This document shows positions 16,998-27,300 of a stretch of 64,000 bases of DNA, piece by piece (position 1 is the stretch's first letter; each line of letters begins with the position of its first letter). Location: assembly GCA_910574195.1 (NCBI GenBank), contig CAJTBF010000015.1, forward strand, positions 38,035 to 102,034. Direction: 5' to 3'. The stretch is from Lachnospiraceae bacterium (lineage in GTDB: Bacteria; Bacillota; Clostridia; Lachnospirales; Lachnospiraceae). The position numbers and the translations under genes were made by a program. The notes under the pieces are model-generated. The model saw only the letters and a list, made by a program, of their open reading frames with translations. It did no database searches and was not told where the DNA came from.

Positions 16998-19586
16998 TTA
17001 TTCCCGCTCTGCATGCGCCTCCAGCTGCCCGTCCGATACATCAATACAGACGGTATCCCCGCGCCCCACATTTCCTGCCAGGATCAATCGTGCGGCTAAC
17101 GTCTCTACATTCTTCTGCAGATAACGCTTCAAAGGTCTCGCACCATACATCGGATCGTAACCGCCCTCTACCACAAACCGCTTCGCCGCCTCTGTCAGAC
17201 GGATCTGCAGTTCTTTCTCTGCAAGCCGTCTGTTGACATCCTGTATCAATAAATCAATGATACCGTCAATATTGGATTTCGTCAACGGCTTAAACATAAT
17301 GATCTCATCCAGACGGTTCAAAAATTCCGGTCGGAAATGAGAGCGCAACTCCGCCTGAACCAGAGACTGACTCTCTTCGGTAAGCTGCCCGTTCTCCCGG
17401 ATTCCCTCCAGCAGATACTGTGCTCCAATATTGGAGGTCATAATCAGAATCGTGTTCTTAAAATCGACGGTTCTCCCTTGAGAATCTGTAATCCGGCCGT
17501 CATCCAGAACCTGTAACAACACATTAAATACGTCCGGATGCGCCTTTTCAATCTCATCAAACAGTACCACGGAATAGGGTTTCCGGCGGACTGCCTCTGT
17601 AAGCTGTCCTCCTTCATCGTATCCCACATATCCCGGAGGCGCTCCTATCAGACGGGACACGGAATATTTCTCCATATATTCACTCATGTCAATCCGGACC
17701 ATATTGTTTTCATCGTCAAAAAGACTCTGTGCCAGCGCTTTCGCCAGCTCTGTCTTCCCCACGCCGGTGGGACCAAGAAACAGGAAGGAACCGATCGGCT
17801 TCGTGGGATCCTTGATGCCCGCCTTGGAACGGATGATGGCCTCCGTCACCAGTTCCACGCCTTCCTCCTGTCCAATCACACGCCGATGCAGCTCTTCTCC
17901 CAGATGCAGTGTCTTGCTGCGTTCACTCTCATTGAGCTTCGCAACCGGAATTCCGGTCCACCGGGAAATGATCCGGGCAATCTCCTCGTCTGTCACCGCC
18001 TCATGTACCAGGGACAATCCTTTTTCTTTTACCCGGTCTTCCTCCGCTTCCAACTGTTCTTTCAGTTCCGGCAAACGTCCGTACTGCAGTTCCGCCGCCT
18101 TATTCAGGTCATATTCCTGCTGTGCTTTCTGAATCTCTTTATTTACCTGCTCGATCTCTTCCCGGATTTTCTGCACCCGTTCCACGGATGATTTTTCATT
18201 GTCCCACTGTGCTTTCCTGCCGGAAAACTCTTCCCGCAGCTCGGCCAGCTCTTCCTGGAGATGGATCAGCCGTTCCTGGCTCAGACGGTCGTCCTCTTTT
18301 TTCAGGGCTTCCTCCTCGATCTCCAACTGCATCACCCGCCGGCTCAGCTCGTCCAGCTCGGTAGGCATGGAATCCAGTTCCGTCTTGATCAATGCGCATG
18401 CCTCGTCCACCAGATCAATGGCCTTATCCGGAAGAAAACGATCCGAAATGTATCGGTGGGACAACATGGCCGCTGCCACCAATGCGCTGTCTGTTATCTT
18501 TACCCCATGAAAGACCTCATACCGTTCTTTCAAACCACGGAGAATGGAAATGGCATCCTCCACATTCGGTTCCTCCACTAAGACCGGCTGGAACCGCCGT
18601 TCCAATGCCGCGTCCTTTTCGATATACTGCCGGTATTCGTCCAGCGTGGTGGCCCCGATACAGTGTAGTTCTCCCCTGGCCAGCATGGGTTTCAGCATAT
18701 TTCCCGCATCCATAGCGCCGTCCGTCTTACCGGCGCCTACAATGGTGTGTAACTCATCAATAAACAGGATGATGCGGCCGTCGCTGTTTTTCACTTCCTC
18801 CAACACGGCTTTCAAACGTTCCTCAAACTCTCCCCGGTACTTGGCTCCTGCGACCAGTGCACCCATGTCCAGAGAGAAAATCGTCTTCTCTTTCAACCCT
18901 TCCGGCACGTCCCCTTTTACGATTCGCTGCGCCAGGCCTTCCACTACGGCCGTCTTCCCCACGCCGGGTTCCCCGATCAGCACCGGATTATTTTTCGTTT
19001 TCCGGGAAAGAATCCGAATCACATTCCGAATCTCCTCATCCCGCCCGATGACCGGATCCAGCTTCTGATCTCTGGCGCGTTCCACCAGATCCTGCCCATA
19101 CTTATTCAGAGTGTCATAGGTTGCCTCGGGATTATCACTGGTCACCCGCTGGTTTCCCCTGACGGAAGAAAGCGCCTGTAAAAATCCTTCCCGGCTGATT
19201 CCCATTTCTTTCATGAACGCTTTGATCTCACGGCTTGCGTATTGGAGCAGCGCAAGAAACAGATGTTCCACGGAGACATACTCGTCCCCCATCTGCCTTG
19301 CCTCGTCTTCCGCATGGATCAGAACGTTGTTCAGATCCTGTCCCATGTAAACTTTTCCGCCCTGTACCTTGGGACGCTTTTTCAATAATTCTTCCACCCG
19401 GTCCACAACATAGGCTGCCTGAAATCCCATTTTTTCCAATAACTTTAAAATCAGACTGTCATCCTGCGTCACCAGCGCATACAGCAAATGTTCCTGCACC
19501 AGTTCCTGATTGCCGTAATCATAGGCTAATTTCTCACACGCCTGTACCGCCTGAAGAGAATTCTGGGTAAACTTATTTATATTCAT
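16998..19586 (-). CDS. clpB: ATP-dependent disaggregase ClpB
   Basis: ClpB is a hexameric AAA+ chaperone that rescues aggregated proteins with DnaK. The 862-residue protein has the N-domain pair of Clp repeats, NBD1 Walker [14 protein letters not shown] (about residue 205), Walker B LFIDELHT, a coiled-coil middle domain rich in Glu/Lys/Gln (about 410-530), and NBD2 with [14 protein letters not shown] and [14 protein letters not shown]. Length and order are canonical. No ClpP-binding loop typical of ClpC was noticed. Expression is likely under HrcA because a CIRCE operator overlaps its promoter. Confidence 0.97.
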   Translation of the reverse strand: MNINKFTQNSLQAVQACEKLAYDYGNQELVQEHLLYALVTQDDSLILKLLEKMGFQAAYVVDRVEELLKKRPKVQGGKVYMGQDLNNVLIHAEDEARQMGDEYVSVEHLFLALLQYASREIKAFMKEMGISREGFLQALSSVRGNQRVTSDNPEATYDTLNKYGQDLVERARDQKLDPVIGRDEEIRNVIRILSRKTKNNPVLIGEPGVGKTAVVEGLAQRIVKGDVPEGLKEKTIFSLDMGALVAGAKYRGEFEERLKAVLEEVKNSDGRIILFIDELHTIVGAGKTDGAMDAGNMLKPMLARGELHCIGATTLDEYRQYIEKDAALERRFQPVLVEEPNVEDAISILRGLKERYEVFHGVKITDSALVAAAMLSHRYISDRFLPDKAIDLVDEACALIKTELDSMPTELDELSRRVMQLEIEEEALKKEDDRLSQERLIHLQEELAELREEFSGRKAQWDNEKSSVERVQKIREEIEQVNKEIQKAQQEYDLNKAAELQYGRLPELKEQLEAEEDRVKEKGLSLVHEAVTDEEIARIISRWTGIPVAKLNESERSKTLHLGEELHRRVIGQEEGVELVTEAIIRSKAGIKDPTKPIGSFLFLGPTGVGKTELAKALAQSLFDDENNMVRIDMSEYMEKYSVSRLIGAPPGYVGYDEGGQLTEAVRRKPYSVVLFDEIEKAHPDVFNVLLQVLDDGRITDSQGRTVDFKNTILIMTSNIGAQYLLEGIRENGQLTEESQSLVQAELRSHFRPEFLNRLDEIIMFKPLTKSNIDGIIDLLIQDVNRRLAEKELQIRLTEAAKRFVVEGGYDPMYGARPLKRYLQKNVETLAARLILAGNVGRGDTVCIDVSDGQLEAHAERE

Positions 19587-19650
19587 ACGAAAACCTCCTT
19601 GCTGTTCTGGTTTCTTTATTTCTGGTTTCTATTGTTCTACTCACGGTATA

Positions 19651-19679
19651 ACAATAACACGCATTATTAGCACTGTCAA
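19651..19679 (-). promoter_or_regulatory. clpB promoter (-35/-10)
   Basis: On the minus strand TTGACA (19674-19679) and TATTGT (19651-19656) are separated by 17 bases. The -35 box is perfect and lies inside the CIRCE operator. Transcription would start near 19644, leaving a leader of about 58 bases before the clpB ATG. Confidence 0.7.
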
Positions 19680-19693
19680 GTAGTGAGTGCTAA
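19667..19693. promoter_or_regulatory. CIRCE operator for HrcA
   Basis: TTAGCACTG-N9-GAGTGCTAA matches the CIRCE inverted repeat (TTAGCACTC-N9-GAGTGCTAA) with one mismatch. HrcA binds CIRCE and represses chaperone genes until heat stress. Its overlap with the -35 box fits direct blocking of RNA polymerase. Confidence 0.9.
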
Positions 19694-19837
19694 TTTTTTG
19701 ACTTGAACACATTTTTGTGTATTCTTCCCCAGTCTGGTACATTCTGTATGTCAGAGGATATTGGGGAAATATGAGGAATCAACTCTAATTCTCTCTTCTC
19801 ATTGCCTGCCCCATGTTCCCGTTTGCATGTGGTTTTA

Positions 19838-21330
19838 TTATGGAGTTCTAAATGATTTTTTGAAAGAACAGGAAGGGCAGGTAAGTAAACTAAAATTCGT
19901 TGAAATTACCAGAGATGAATACTTTAAATGGAAAATTAACTGACCACAGACTTGTGATATATGGATAAATGATATTCCTTCATATTCTTTATACTTCTTC
20001 TTAACAGCTTCAATATTTCCATCGTTATCCGTAACAACAGCAGTTTCTTTGTTTAATGCCCGCGCAATTTCAAGATACCGCTTAAAGGTCACTCCTCCTA
20101 CGGTCATTACATCTATTCCGTCTTGGATAGGAAGTCTACCCTCATGCGTATCCATATATGCCCGCTGAACAACCAATTCATCTGAGTCATCCTCTACCAA
20201 AATTGATTTTTTACAAAGAATCAATCGCAGTGTATCATAACCTGCCACTTTTTTGAAAAATTCAAAAGTTCCCTTCTTAAGCGATTGCATCGAACAGCAA
20301 TTATTGTCTGAAAGTAATATCAGATTTTCCAGTCCGAGCTTATTAGCAACAAAGCTGCTATGTGTTGATGCTATAATTTGTCTACCAGATGCAGCTTTTT
20401 CAATAACTCCCATCAATTCGCTCAATCGAGAAAAAGACAAATGGCTTTCAGGTTCTTCAATCAAAATGATTCTTGCCTTTTCTGCCTTTTTATGGCTTAA
20501 AGCTAATTGTGTTTTTATAATACATTGTGCCCCTTTTCCAGCATGAGTAAAGGGAATCCCATCCACCTGCGTAACCAAACTCGACTCCCAAGAATTTTAA
20601 ACGCCCTGATCAGCACTCAATGATAGTTTCCCGTTCATAACAGTAGATGCTACACTAATTTTCTCATTGATTGACTGAATTGCTTCATTTTGTGCAAACT
20701 CATTTATCATATTTCTATGTGCTTGTATTATGGCGGTTATGTCCTCTGGTTCAAGGAAATCTTTTACTACCCTGGAAATATACACATCAGACCCATTTTG
20801 GTATCTGTAATTCGATGAATCAATCATTACAGATTTTATCGGTATGAATCTAGGCATTTTCTCATCTCTGCTAAAAGAGAACCATTTTGCTTCATAAAAT
20901 TCAATTGGCAAACTTGTAAGTTTTTCAGTTTTCAGTAAACTTTCATATTCTGAATTAAATTTATCAGAAAAACTAATTGAGAATCTGATTCCCTCTACGC
21001 CATCACTTTTTTCGGAATTACCATTTCCTTCATATTCAGGCAATGTTCCACTTTTGAAATATAGCTCAATCATTATTTCTGGAGGTGCAATCGGATGTCC
21101 ACTTTCCACTGATGTCAGATATTCCTCAACTGCTTCTCTATTAAATAAATATGTTGACAGCTGACTTCTAATGTTTCGACCGACATACACCCCCGTTAAA
21201 GCCACATGAATGGCTTCGAGAATAGTAGATTTTCCAGATTCATTATCCCCAACCAGAAGATTGATGTTTTTATTTCAAACGAATTTTTAAACTTCTTAAA
21301 ATTTTGAATAATTACCTTCTCAATAGCCAT
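19838..21330 (-). pseudogene. Broken OLD/GajA-like ATPase with TOPRIM domain
   Basis: Three blocks read in order on the minus strand form one protein. An N-terminus from ATG 21330 (MAIEKVIIQNFKKF) leads, after a shift, to Walker A GDNESGKST. Signature and Walker B follow in RIILIEEPESHLS, then ASTHSSFVANKL, then a TOPRIM-like part with LVEDDSDELVV and VTDNDGN. Such proteins include OLD nucleases and GajA of the Gabija defence system. Damage is seen at three points: an A5 run at 21267-21271 that needs one more A to restore frame, an in-frame TAA at 20597-20599, and loss of the C-terminal end near 19940. No GajB-like helicase is present. It starts 22 bases after brxL, so it was once part of the island. 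Confidence 0.72.
19844..19942 (+). pseudogene. Possible C-terminal gene remnant at island edge
   Basis: The plus-strand frame ending in FVEITRDEYFKWKIN then stop looks like the natural C-terminus of a protein and not random sequence, but no start or upstream part is present. It meets the truncated end of the minus-strand ATPase here. It could instead be fortuitous coding-like sequence. It is listed because it may mark an insertion or deletion junction. Confidence 0.25.
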
Positions 21331-21352
21331 TCGTAGTCTCCTATCTTCGGTT

Positions 21353-23470
21353 TTACTCTACCCCCAATGCCTTAAACACTGCATCTTCCGAACTCTGATA
21401 CGGAATCAACTGAAATGCACTCATCAGATCAGCCGGAACATTTGCGAAATCAACAAACGAGGTACTTGGAATCAACACCTTCTTTGCGCCACTATCCAGA
21501 CATACTTGAAGCGTGTTGGCAAGTTCATCTACCTTTATCATCGTACCACTGATTGTAATATCTCCCAGGATTGCCAAATTGCTGACTACTGGTTTTCCCA
21601 GTGCAATCGAGCAAAGAGCAATCAACGTAGGAAGTACCAGCTTCTCAGTCATGCCAATCCCTTGCAAATCCTGATAATTGATGATGTAATCTTTGGTCGA
21701 GGTACTGATAGCACCGCTGATTCGACTGCCATTTGCTTTCAGATAGTTAAATGCCGTATTCACAGCTTCCTTACATTTAGAATCACTGCCCAGACCAGTC
21801 CGTTCAATCTTTCCATTTCCGGGAAGCATCTGGCTTTCCAGACGAAATACACCAATCATTCCGCTTTTTCCTCTGGATACAGTATAAACCTGCCCCGGAT
21901 TGCACATACCGTCCGGAATCAGATTACCGCCACCCTGTTCCGGTACAGAAACATAATGCTCTGACATATCCTCCAGATCAATATAAGAGAAGTTCACATC
22001 GTAAAACTCCATGCCGCCCAGTTTTTTCAGCTGTTCTTTGACACGGCGGCGCATTTCCAATGCAATCTGAATCACTTCTTCCAGTTCCTCTTTGGTAAAT
22101 TCACCATTCGGATACATCAGCTTCAGATAACCGCCTACCATGCGGCGGACTGCAATCGTATCACGCTGATTCAAATTTCTTCCCAGACGAAAATAGTGGT
22201 CAAGCGCATCACCATACTGTTCCTTACGAAGTTCCCGGATAAATTCTGCCAGATAATCGCTGATAAAACCGTAATCATCCGTAAAATGCTCCGGTCTAAA
22301 CTTCGGAATCTCCCAGCCTGGAAGATAACAGTGCATACGGTCAAGAAATGCCGTATCCGTTCCCATTTCTGGTGGGAACGGTGCAAACAGACTGGATGTT
22401 TTCAACAGCACATCCACGCTCTGATTGATATTTCCCACAAAGACCATGGAAGCAGTAGCAACCTTTTCTTCTTTGCCACGGGCAAAAGAACCGGATGCCA
22501 TATAGTCTTTCATAATCTGGATGCCGTCTTTATCCTTGAATTTGATACCAGCTACTTCATCAAAAGCAACGCAATCCCATAAACCGACCAGTCCGACCAT
22601 TTTTCGTCCCATATTGTAAAACAGATTCGCAACTGTCGTCTGTCCACCGGAAATCAAGATACTGTTCGGAGAAATTTCTTTGTAGAGATGGGACTTACCA
22701 GTGCTTCTCGGGCCCAGCTCACAAAGGTTAAAGTTGTTCTCAACCAATGGAATCATACGAGTCAGGAGCAGCCATTTCTCACGGTATGTAAATTCATCCG
22801 GCTCCATGCCGATAGAACGAAGAAGAATATCCAGCCATTCATCCTTTGTAAAGGCTTTTCTCCCCTGTTTCAGTTCGTCAATATCTATGTGTGGCATCTG
22901 GATCGGTGTCAACTTGCGGATACTGATTGGAGAAATATCTTTCTGCTTTTTCTGTTTGGAACGAAGTGGATTTCCATCAATATCCTCAATACCAAAGTTA
23001 TTGTCGCCTTCAACCTCATAATCCAACTGAACAATGCACCATATACCGCCGCAGAGCAGGCGATCAAACTTTTCCGGGTATTCGTCAGCAATTGGCACAT
23101 TGCCGACTCCCAGATTGGAAAATTCTGCAAAGAAGCAGTCTTTTTTCATATCCAAGCGAACAGTCACCATGTCAATGATCGTGTGACTGCCTTTCTTACG
23201 CAGTTGAGATAGAATCTTCTGCGATTCATCCGGGCGTACAAAATTGTCAGCCAGAATACGTTTCACATTCTGTACACCCTTTTCAATGACCGTTTCATCA
23301 TCTGAACTGCAATACTGACCCAGCAAAAACTCCAGAACATATACCGGGACATTTGCCCCTTCCTTGATTTTCTTTGTCAAGTCTTTCCGAACAATCTTGC
23401 CGTCAAAGTACTGACGAAGCTTGTTCTTTATTTCTTCACGGGTGCTTTCACCCTCTGTAAATTGCTCCAT
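21353..23470 (-). CDS. brxL: BREX type 1 protein BrxL (Lon-like AAA+)
   Basis: BrxL closes the type 1 BREX operon and is needed for phage exclusion in some systems. The 705-residue protein has Walker A GPRSTGKSH near residue 253 and Walker B in CVAFDEVAG. A C-terminal Lon-protease-like fold (LAILGDITISGTMIKV and AKKVLIPS) lacks the GPSAG serine motif and an obvious catalytic lysine, so proteolysis is doubtful. BrxL family members are described as DNA-associated AAA+ motors. The start at 23470 has AGGAGG eight bases upstream and follows the pglZ stop by 20 bases. It shares low G+C with the island. Confidence 0.94.
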   Translation of the reverse strand: MEQFTEGESTREEIKNKLRQYFDGKIVRKDLTKKIKEGANVPVYVLEFLLGQYCSSDDETVIEKGVQNVKRILADNFVRPDESQKILSQLRKKGSHTIIDMVTVRLDMKKDCFFAEFSNLGVGNVPIADEYPEKFDRLLCGGIWCIVQLDYEVEGDNNFGIEDIDGNPLRSKQKKQKDISPISIRKLTPIQMPHIDIDELKQGRKAFTKDEWLDILLRSIGMEPDEFTYREKWLLLTRMIPLVENNFNLCELGPRSTGKSHLYKEISPNSILISGGQTTVANLFYNMGRKMVGLVGLWDCVAFDEVAGIKFKDKDGIQIMKDYMASGSFARGKEEKVATASMVFVGNINQSVDVLLKTSSLFAPFPPEMGTDTAFLDRMHCYLPGWEIPKFRPEHFTDDYGFISDYLAEFIRELRKEQYGDALDHYFRLGRNLNQRDTIAVRRMVGGYLKLMYPNGEFTKEELEEVIQIALEMRRRVKEQLKKLGGMEFYDVNFSYIDLEDMSEHYVSVPEQGGGNLIPDGMCNPGQVYTVSRGKSGMIGVFRLESQMLPGNGKIERTGLGSDSKCKEAVNTAFNYLKANGSRISGAISTSTKDYIINYQDLQGIGMTEKLVLPTLIALCSIALGKPVVSNLAILGDITISGTMIKVDELANTLQVCLDSGAKKVLIPSTSFVDFANVPADLMSAFQLIPYQSSEDAVFKALGVE

Positions 23471-23490
23471 CTTTCTATCCTCCTGCAGCA

Positions 23491-26178
23491 TTAACTAAAG
23501 AAATCAAACTCATCCACCGCAAAGGCGATGTCAATCTGGAACGGCTCACGCTGCGGCACCTGCAATCCCTGTTCATCTGCAATTACCAGATAATAAGTAG
23601 CAGTATTACTGTATTTCATAGATTTCAGATTGAACTGGCAACGGAATGTTCTTTCTGCACCGTTATCGCTGGTCTTATCTGCAATAATCTTCTGAATATC
23701 ACTAATCTGCTTACCATCTTCATCCGTAAAGTAAACCTGATAAGTAACCGCTTCACGGTTTGCACTAACAGCATCCTTCTGGTAGAAGTTCAATGAGAAA
23801 ATCATATTGCTGATTTTACGATTTGCCGACAGCAGACTGATTGTTACCGGCTTAGTATCGTACTTCTGCTTGTTACGCTTGTATTCCATAGAATCGCTAC
23901 GGAGATGGTGGTATTCAATCACTGGAACAACTATTTCCTGCAAACTGATACCACCATGTACAAAGTTCATACCGCCGCCATTCATCTTAATACGAATGCT
24001 TTCTCTTGGAGTAAACCCTTCAAATTTTGTATTTCCACTCAGGAATTTTACAGGCATCAAATAATCAGGTTGCACACCTTTCTGCATAATTGCATATCTT
24101 CTGCCATATTCCACACACCGCCTGATACTTTCTTTTTTTATAGTATCAGCATTTGCTACATTCACATCAAAAAAGCCTCTTTTATCTACCTTATCTTCTT
24201 CCTTCAAAGAACTGTATGTATAGAGGAATCCATGGTCAGCTGTGATCAAAATATTCGTGCCGCCGAACTCATTTACAATAATACGCACAAGATTCTTCAA
24301 TTCTGAAATCGTCTTATCACAAGCAGAAAAGACAGCCGTGTCAGAGGTATGGCTCGCTTCATCAATGGTATCGTGGTAAATATAAACCACATCCATTCCT
24401 TTCACCAACGCACTTCGTTCCGCCCGCTTCATGGCAACAATATCATTGTATTTTAACGCTACACTCGCCGAATCTTCTGATTTCAGAACTTTATCCCGAT
24501 AAGTGCTTGCCGTAGACCGTCCATCTGCCAGAACCGTCAGAATATCATTTCGAACCTCTACCGTCAGTTCTTTATGCGGCAACAACGCTGCCATGCCAAA
24601 CTTTGTAATAGAAGGGAAGATACTCTGCATACTGCTGATAGAAACCTTGCTCTGTGTTTCTCTCTGAAGCTGATCTGCCATAGCTGCCGCCACTTCATAC
24701 CGCATCGCATCCGAAATAATCACGAACACCTTGGTATCCAAAGTCTTAATGCGGGAACGATAAAATTCTTCCTGCTGCGGTACTTCCAGAACCTTACCAT
24801 AAGTTGCCAGTTCGTCCGCACACACATCTGACCAGTTGTTACCCAACTCACCTAAGAACCAATGCGTATAGAGTCCTTCCACTTTATCGACAACATGCTT
24901 AAACAGATCGTCCAGCAGAATATTGGAAGTCTCCAGGCTCTTTTGAAAACTCAGGTGGAATAAACGGTAATAGGTATCCATCTGGTAGTAGCTTTCTGTA
25001 TATTCTTTCCAGATGCCTTTTGCTTCTGCGGTATGAAATCCGGTAGAGTGTTCCTTGAAGAAGCTCTGCATATTTGCCACTTGCAGGATACCGTCATAGA
25101 AATTCTCAAACGACTCATACCATGCACAGGTTCTCCGCTTTTCAACGGTGGAAATTATAGTGTCTACATCAATGATATGGTCACTGATCTCTGTCATCAG
25201 CTTGGTCAGAATCACTTCATTGATACACGGAAAACACTCCGTTCCTACCAGATCGTCCACTGTCAGCTTCTCAAACCGCTGATGCAGTCGGGCTTCCTCC
25301 TCAACATATCGTGCTACATCGTATAACTGCTGAATGTCCCGACCCAGGCCGCCCTCTCCTCCAGCTTCGCTGGAATTCACCTTGTCACTATGAAGCCATT
25401 CAGAAATAAAATCATAGCAATATGCCTGATGCGGCATAGAAATAAAACTGTCCAGTCCGGCAAGATACTCCTGCCGCATGGTACGGGTAGCGGCGGTCAA
25501 CAGCAAATGAATTGCCAGCCGTCCAAGGTCTGGTTCTTCCTCTGCAAATCCGCAGCCCTGGCGAACCATCGCCCAAAATGCACTGTCAGCATGATATTTT
25601 ACAAAATCCTGATATATAGTATTGTTCTTCAAATCCAATCCGGCACGGAACACACTGCGGAGAATCATATTCGGCTGTGCGTCTTTCAGTCCGCTAATTG
25701 CCGCCATAACTGCCATATGTAACTGTGCCGGAGTTGCCGGAACTTTATTTTGTGTGCTGACTTTCAAGCGGCGGTCTTTCGCATTGAAATAGGCTCGATA
25801 ATTCTTGACCTGCTTCCGCATGGCCGGATTCGATGTAAGCCCCATCTCATCCATCCAAATGGAAATCAGGTCCGCCCGAAACTCTTCACTGTAAAGCTCC
25901 ACATCCAGAAGCCAGTTATCATCCGGGCGGTTATAGACACACGGACTGTAAACCAGATAGTTTGTGGTCAAATCATCTATCGAAAGCAGTTTCTTCACCG
26001 AAAACGCATTGTTGCCGGTCAGTGGAATCACCTTTGCGTTTTCCAGAACTACTTCATCCAGCTTATCCTCAAATTCCTTATCTTCATCATACCAGAAGAT
26101 AATACGCCGCTGATAAAACTCCGGCAGAGGCGCAGCAAACCTGCGGTTTAAGTCCTGTATTACTTTGTCTGTATCCAT
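23491..26178 (-). CDS. pglZ: BREX type 1 phosphatase-like protein PglZ
   Basis: An 895-residue PglZ (BREX-1 type A). The alkaline-phosphatase-like core carries the metal-site motif VIISDAMRYE (about residue 487-495), YIYHDTIDEASH (about 599-610) and ITADHGF (about 645-651). The N-terminal half is helical and specific to the BREX-1 clade. PglZ is required for both methylation and exclusion in studied systems; its substrate is not settled. It starts ten bases after the AlbA_2 gene with a strong GGAGGAG, and its stop lies just before brxL. Confidence 0.95.
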   Translation of the reverse strand: MDTDKVIQDLNRRFAAPLPEFYQRRIIFWYDEDKEFEDKLDEVVLENAKVIPLTGNNAFSVKKLLSIDDLTTNYLVYSPCVYNRPDDNWLLDVELYSEEFRADLISIWMDEMGLTSNPAMRKQVKNYRAYFNAKDRRLKVSTQNKVPATPAQLHMAVMAAISGLKDAQPNMILRSVFRAGLDLKNNTIYQDFVKYHADSAFWAMVRQGCGFAEEEPDLGRLAIHLLLTAATRTMRQEYLAGLDSFISMPHQAYCYDFISEWLHSDKVNSSEAGGEGGLGRDIQQLYDVARYVEEEARLHQRFEKLTVDDLVGTECFPCINEVILTKLMTEISDHIIDVDTIISTVEKRRTCAWYESFENFYDGILQVANMQSFFKEHSTGFHTAEAKGIWKEYTESYYQMDTYYRLFHLSFQKSLETSNILLDDLFKHVVDKVEGLYTHWFLGELGNNWSDVCADELATYGKVLEVPQQEEFYRSRIKTLDTKVFVIISDAMRYEVAAAMADQLQRETQSKVSISSMQSIFPSITKFGMAALLPHKELTVEVRNDILTVLADGRSTASTYRDKVLKSEDSASVALKYNDIVAMKRAERSALVKGMDVVYIYHDTIDEASHTSDTAVFSACDKTISELKNLVRIIVNEFGGTNILITADHGFLYTYSSLKEEDKVDKRGFFDVNVANADTIKKESIRRCVEYGRRYAIMQKGVQPDYLMPVKFLSGNTKFEGFTPRESIRIKMNGGGMNFVHGGISLQEIVVPVIEYHHLRSDSMEYKRNKQKYDTKPVTISLLSANRKISNMIFSLNFYQKDAVSANREAVTYQVYFTDEDGKQISDIQKIIADKTSDNGAERTFRCQFNLKSMKYSNTATYYLVIADEQGLQVPQREPFQIDIAFAVDEFDFFS

Positions 26179-26188
26179 GCTGCTCCTC

Positions 26189-27196
26189 CTACCTTATAAT
26201 TGTCCATTTTGCCTTTCTCGTTGTTCCGTTCTGTACCAATCTACCTTTTTTCTGTAAAGAAGCGAACATTCGAGAAACCGTTCTTTTTAATACACCCAGT
26301 TCTTCCGCATAATACGCCTGTGTTGCAGATGGATTTTTCGCTATAATCTGCAACAATTTTTCTATCTGTGCCTGTTCCTTATTAAGTGGCACTTCAACGC
26401 CATTAGTGCCATTTTCGTTGCTATTAACGCCATTTTCTACATTGCTAACATTACTTTTGGCGTTGTTTATGTCACTTTTGGCGTTGTTTATGTTAATTGT
26501 GGCGTCGTTTATATCAGCCTGACCTCGATAAATATTGATACGCAAATCAACTTCGCCACCAATAAACTCCGGTTCCCGCAGTCCGGCAGCTTTTACTTTA
26601 TCAATAATTCTCGGAATGCCGCTTCCCCAATGCTCGATCAGATTCATGTAAGCAAACGCATGAGCAAGAGCTTCATTTCTGATTTTGGAATACCCCTCTT
26701 TCATACGCTCCATAGTTTGTCCCATTGGCAGCTTTCCTGGGGAAGTAATTTCCAATCGGTTGTCATATACCGCAATCTGTATCGTACCATGATCCAGATA
26801 ACTACGATGTACCATCGCAGTTCCGGCAACACGGACATATACACCGCCATCTCTGCCAAGAGCTTTGATATAATATGGACGCTGTCTGCCCTCAGAAACC
26901 TCTACCACAACAACCGTTTTACCATCAACCGTCTGTAACGTAATATTCGGGATGATTGCCGGTTCACAGCTGTCTGATGCAGCATTGACAATGGCATCCA
27001 TTTTCTTGAATACATCCTCCTTGTCAAAGCCGATAACCTCTCTGGTTTTATCAGCAATTCCAAAAATAATTTTCCCGCCGGTTCCATTTGCAAAGGCAAC
27101 CACAGACTTCATATATTTGATACTTTTATCCGGCAAGTTCTCTTTGAACTCCACATTCTTCGATTCTCCTGCAAGAATTTCTTCCATGGTCATCAT
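26189..27196 (-). CDS. AlbA_2 (Schlafen-like) DNA-binding protein with internal deletion
   Basis: The N-terminal about 125 residues are an AlbA_2/Schlafen-type domain (ESKNVEFKENLP, VVAFANGTGGKIIFGI, YIKALGRDGGVYVRVAGT). Full-length relatives have a long middle region and then NAxVHRSYL. Here VRVAGT joins directly to AMVHRSYLDHG, so about 100 or more residues seem to be missing in frame. The HATPase_c_4-like segment (LEITSPGKLPMGQ, HWGSGIPRI) remains, then an Asn-rich heptad repeat and a C-terminal winged helix (AYYAEELGVLKRTVSRM). It lies ten bases before pglZ and is probably co-transcribed. Such proteins are frequent BREX companions; the role is unproven. Upstream ATG choices at 27196, 27193 and 27187 cannot be separated. 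Confidence 0.77.
   Translation of the reverse strand: MMTMEEILAGESKNVEFKENLPDKSIKYMKSVVAFANGTGGKIIFGIADKTREVIGFDKEDVFKKMDAIVNAASDSCEPAIIPNITLQTVDGKTVVVVEVSEGRQRPYYIKALGRDGGVYVRVAGTAMVHRSYLDHGTIQIAVYDNRLEITSPGKLPMGQTMERMKEGYSKIRNEALAHAFAYMNLIEHWGSGIPRIIDKVKAAGLREPEFIGGEVDLRINIYRGQADINDATININNAKSDINNAKSNVSNVENGVNSNENGTNGVEVPLNKEQAQIEKLLQIIAKNPSATQAYYAEELGVLKRTVSRMFASLQKKGRLVQNGTTRKAKWTIIR
26390..26515 (-). repeat. Degenerate 21-bp tandem repeat coding an Asn-rich linker
   Basis: About six degenerate copies of a 21-base unit encode heptads of the type NINNAKS and DINNAKS inside the AlbA_2 protein. Two adjacent copies are nearly identical (GACATAAACAACGCCAAAAG). The stretch links the ATPase-like part to the winged helix and is prone to change in length. 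Confidence 0.65.
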
Positions 27197-27300
27197 AACA
27201 CCTCGCTCTCAATTTCTCCAAATATAGTTTCAAAGTATTCCAGTACATCTCAATATTTCCAAATGGAGTGGACGGCCGTAATATTTTCGTCTCGTTTTCC

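Noticed and set aside
16976..17071. Longer N-terminus for dinB
   Set aside because: It would overlap clpB by 74 bases, has no signal and lacks similarity to the conserved polymerase start.
20597..21205. Two separate hypothetical genes at 20.6-21.2 kb and 19.8-20.6 kb
   Set aside because: They are in the same frame, separated by one TAA and six codons, and together with the segment upstream of a frameshift form one ATPase.
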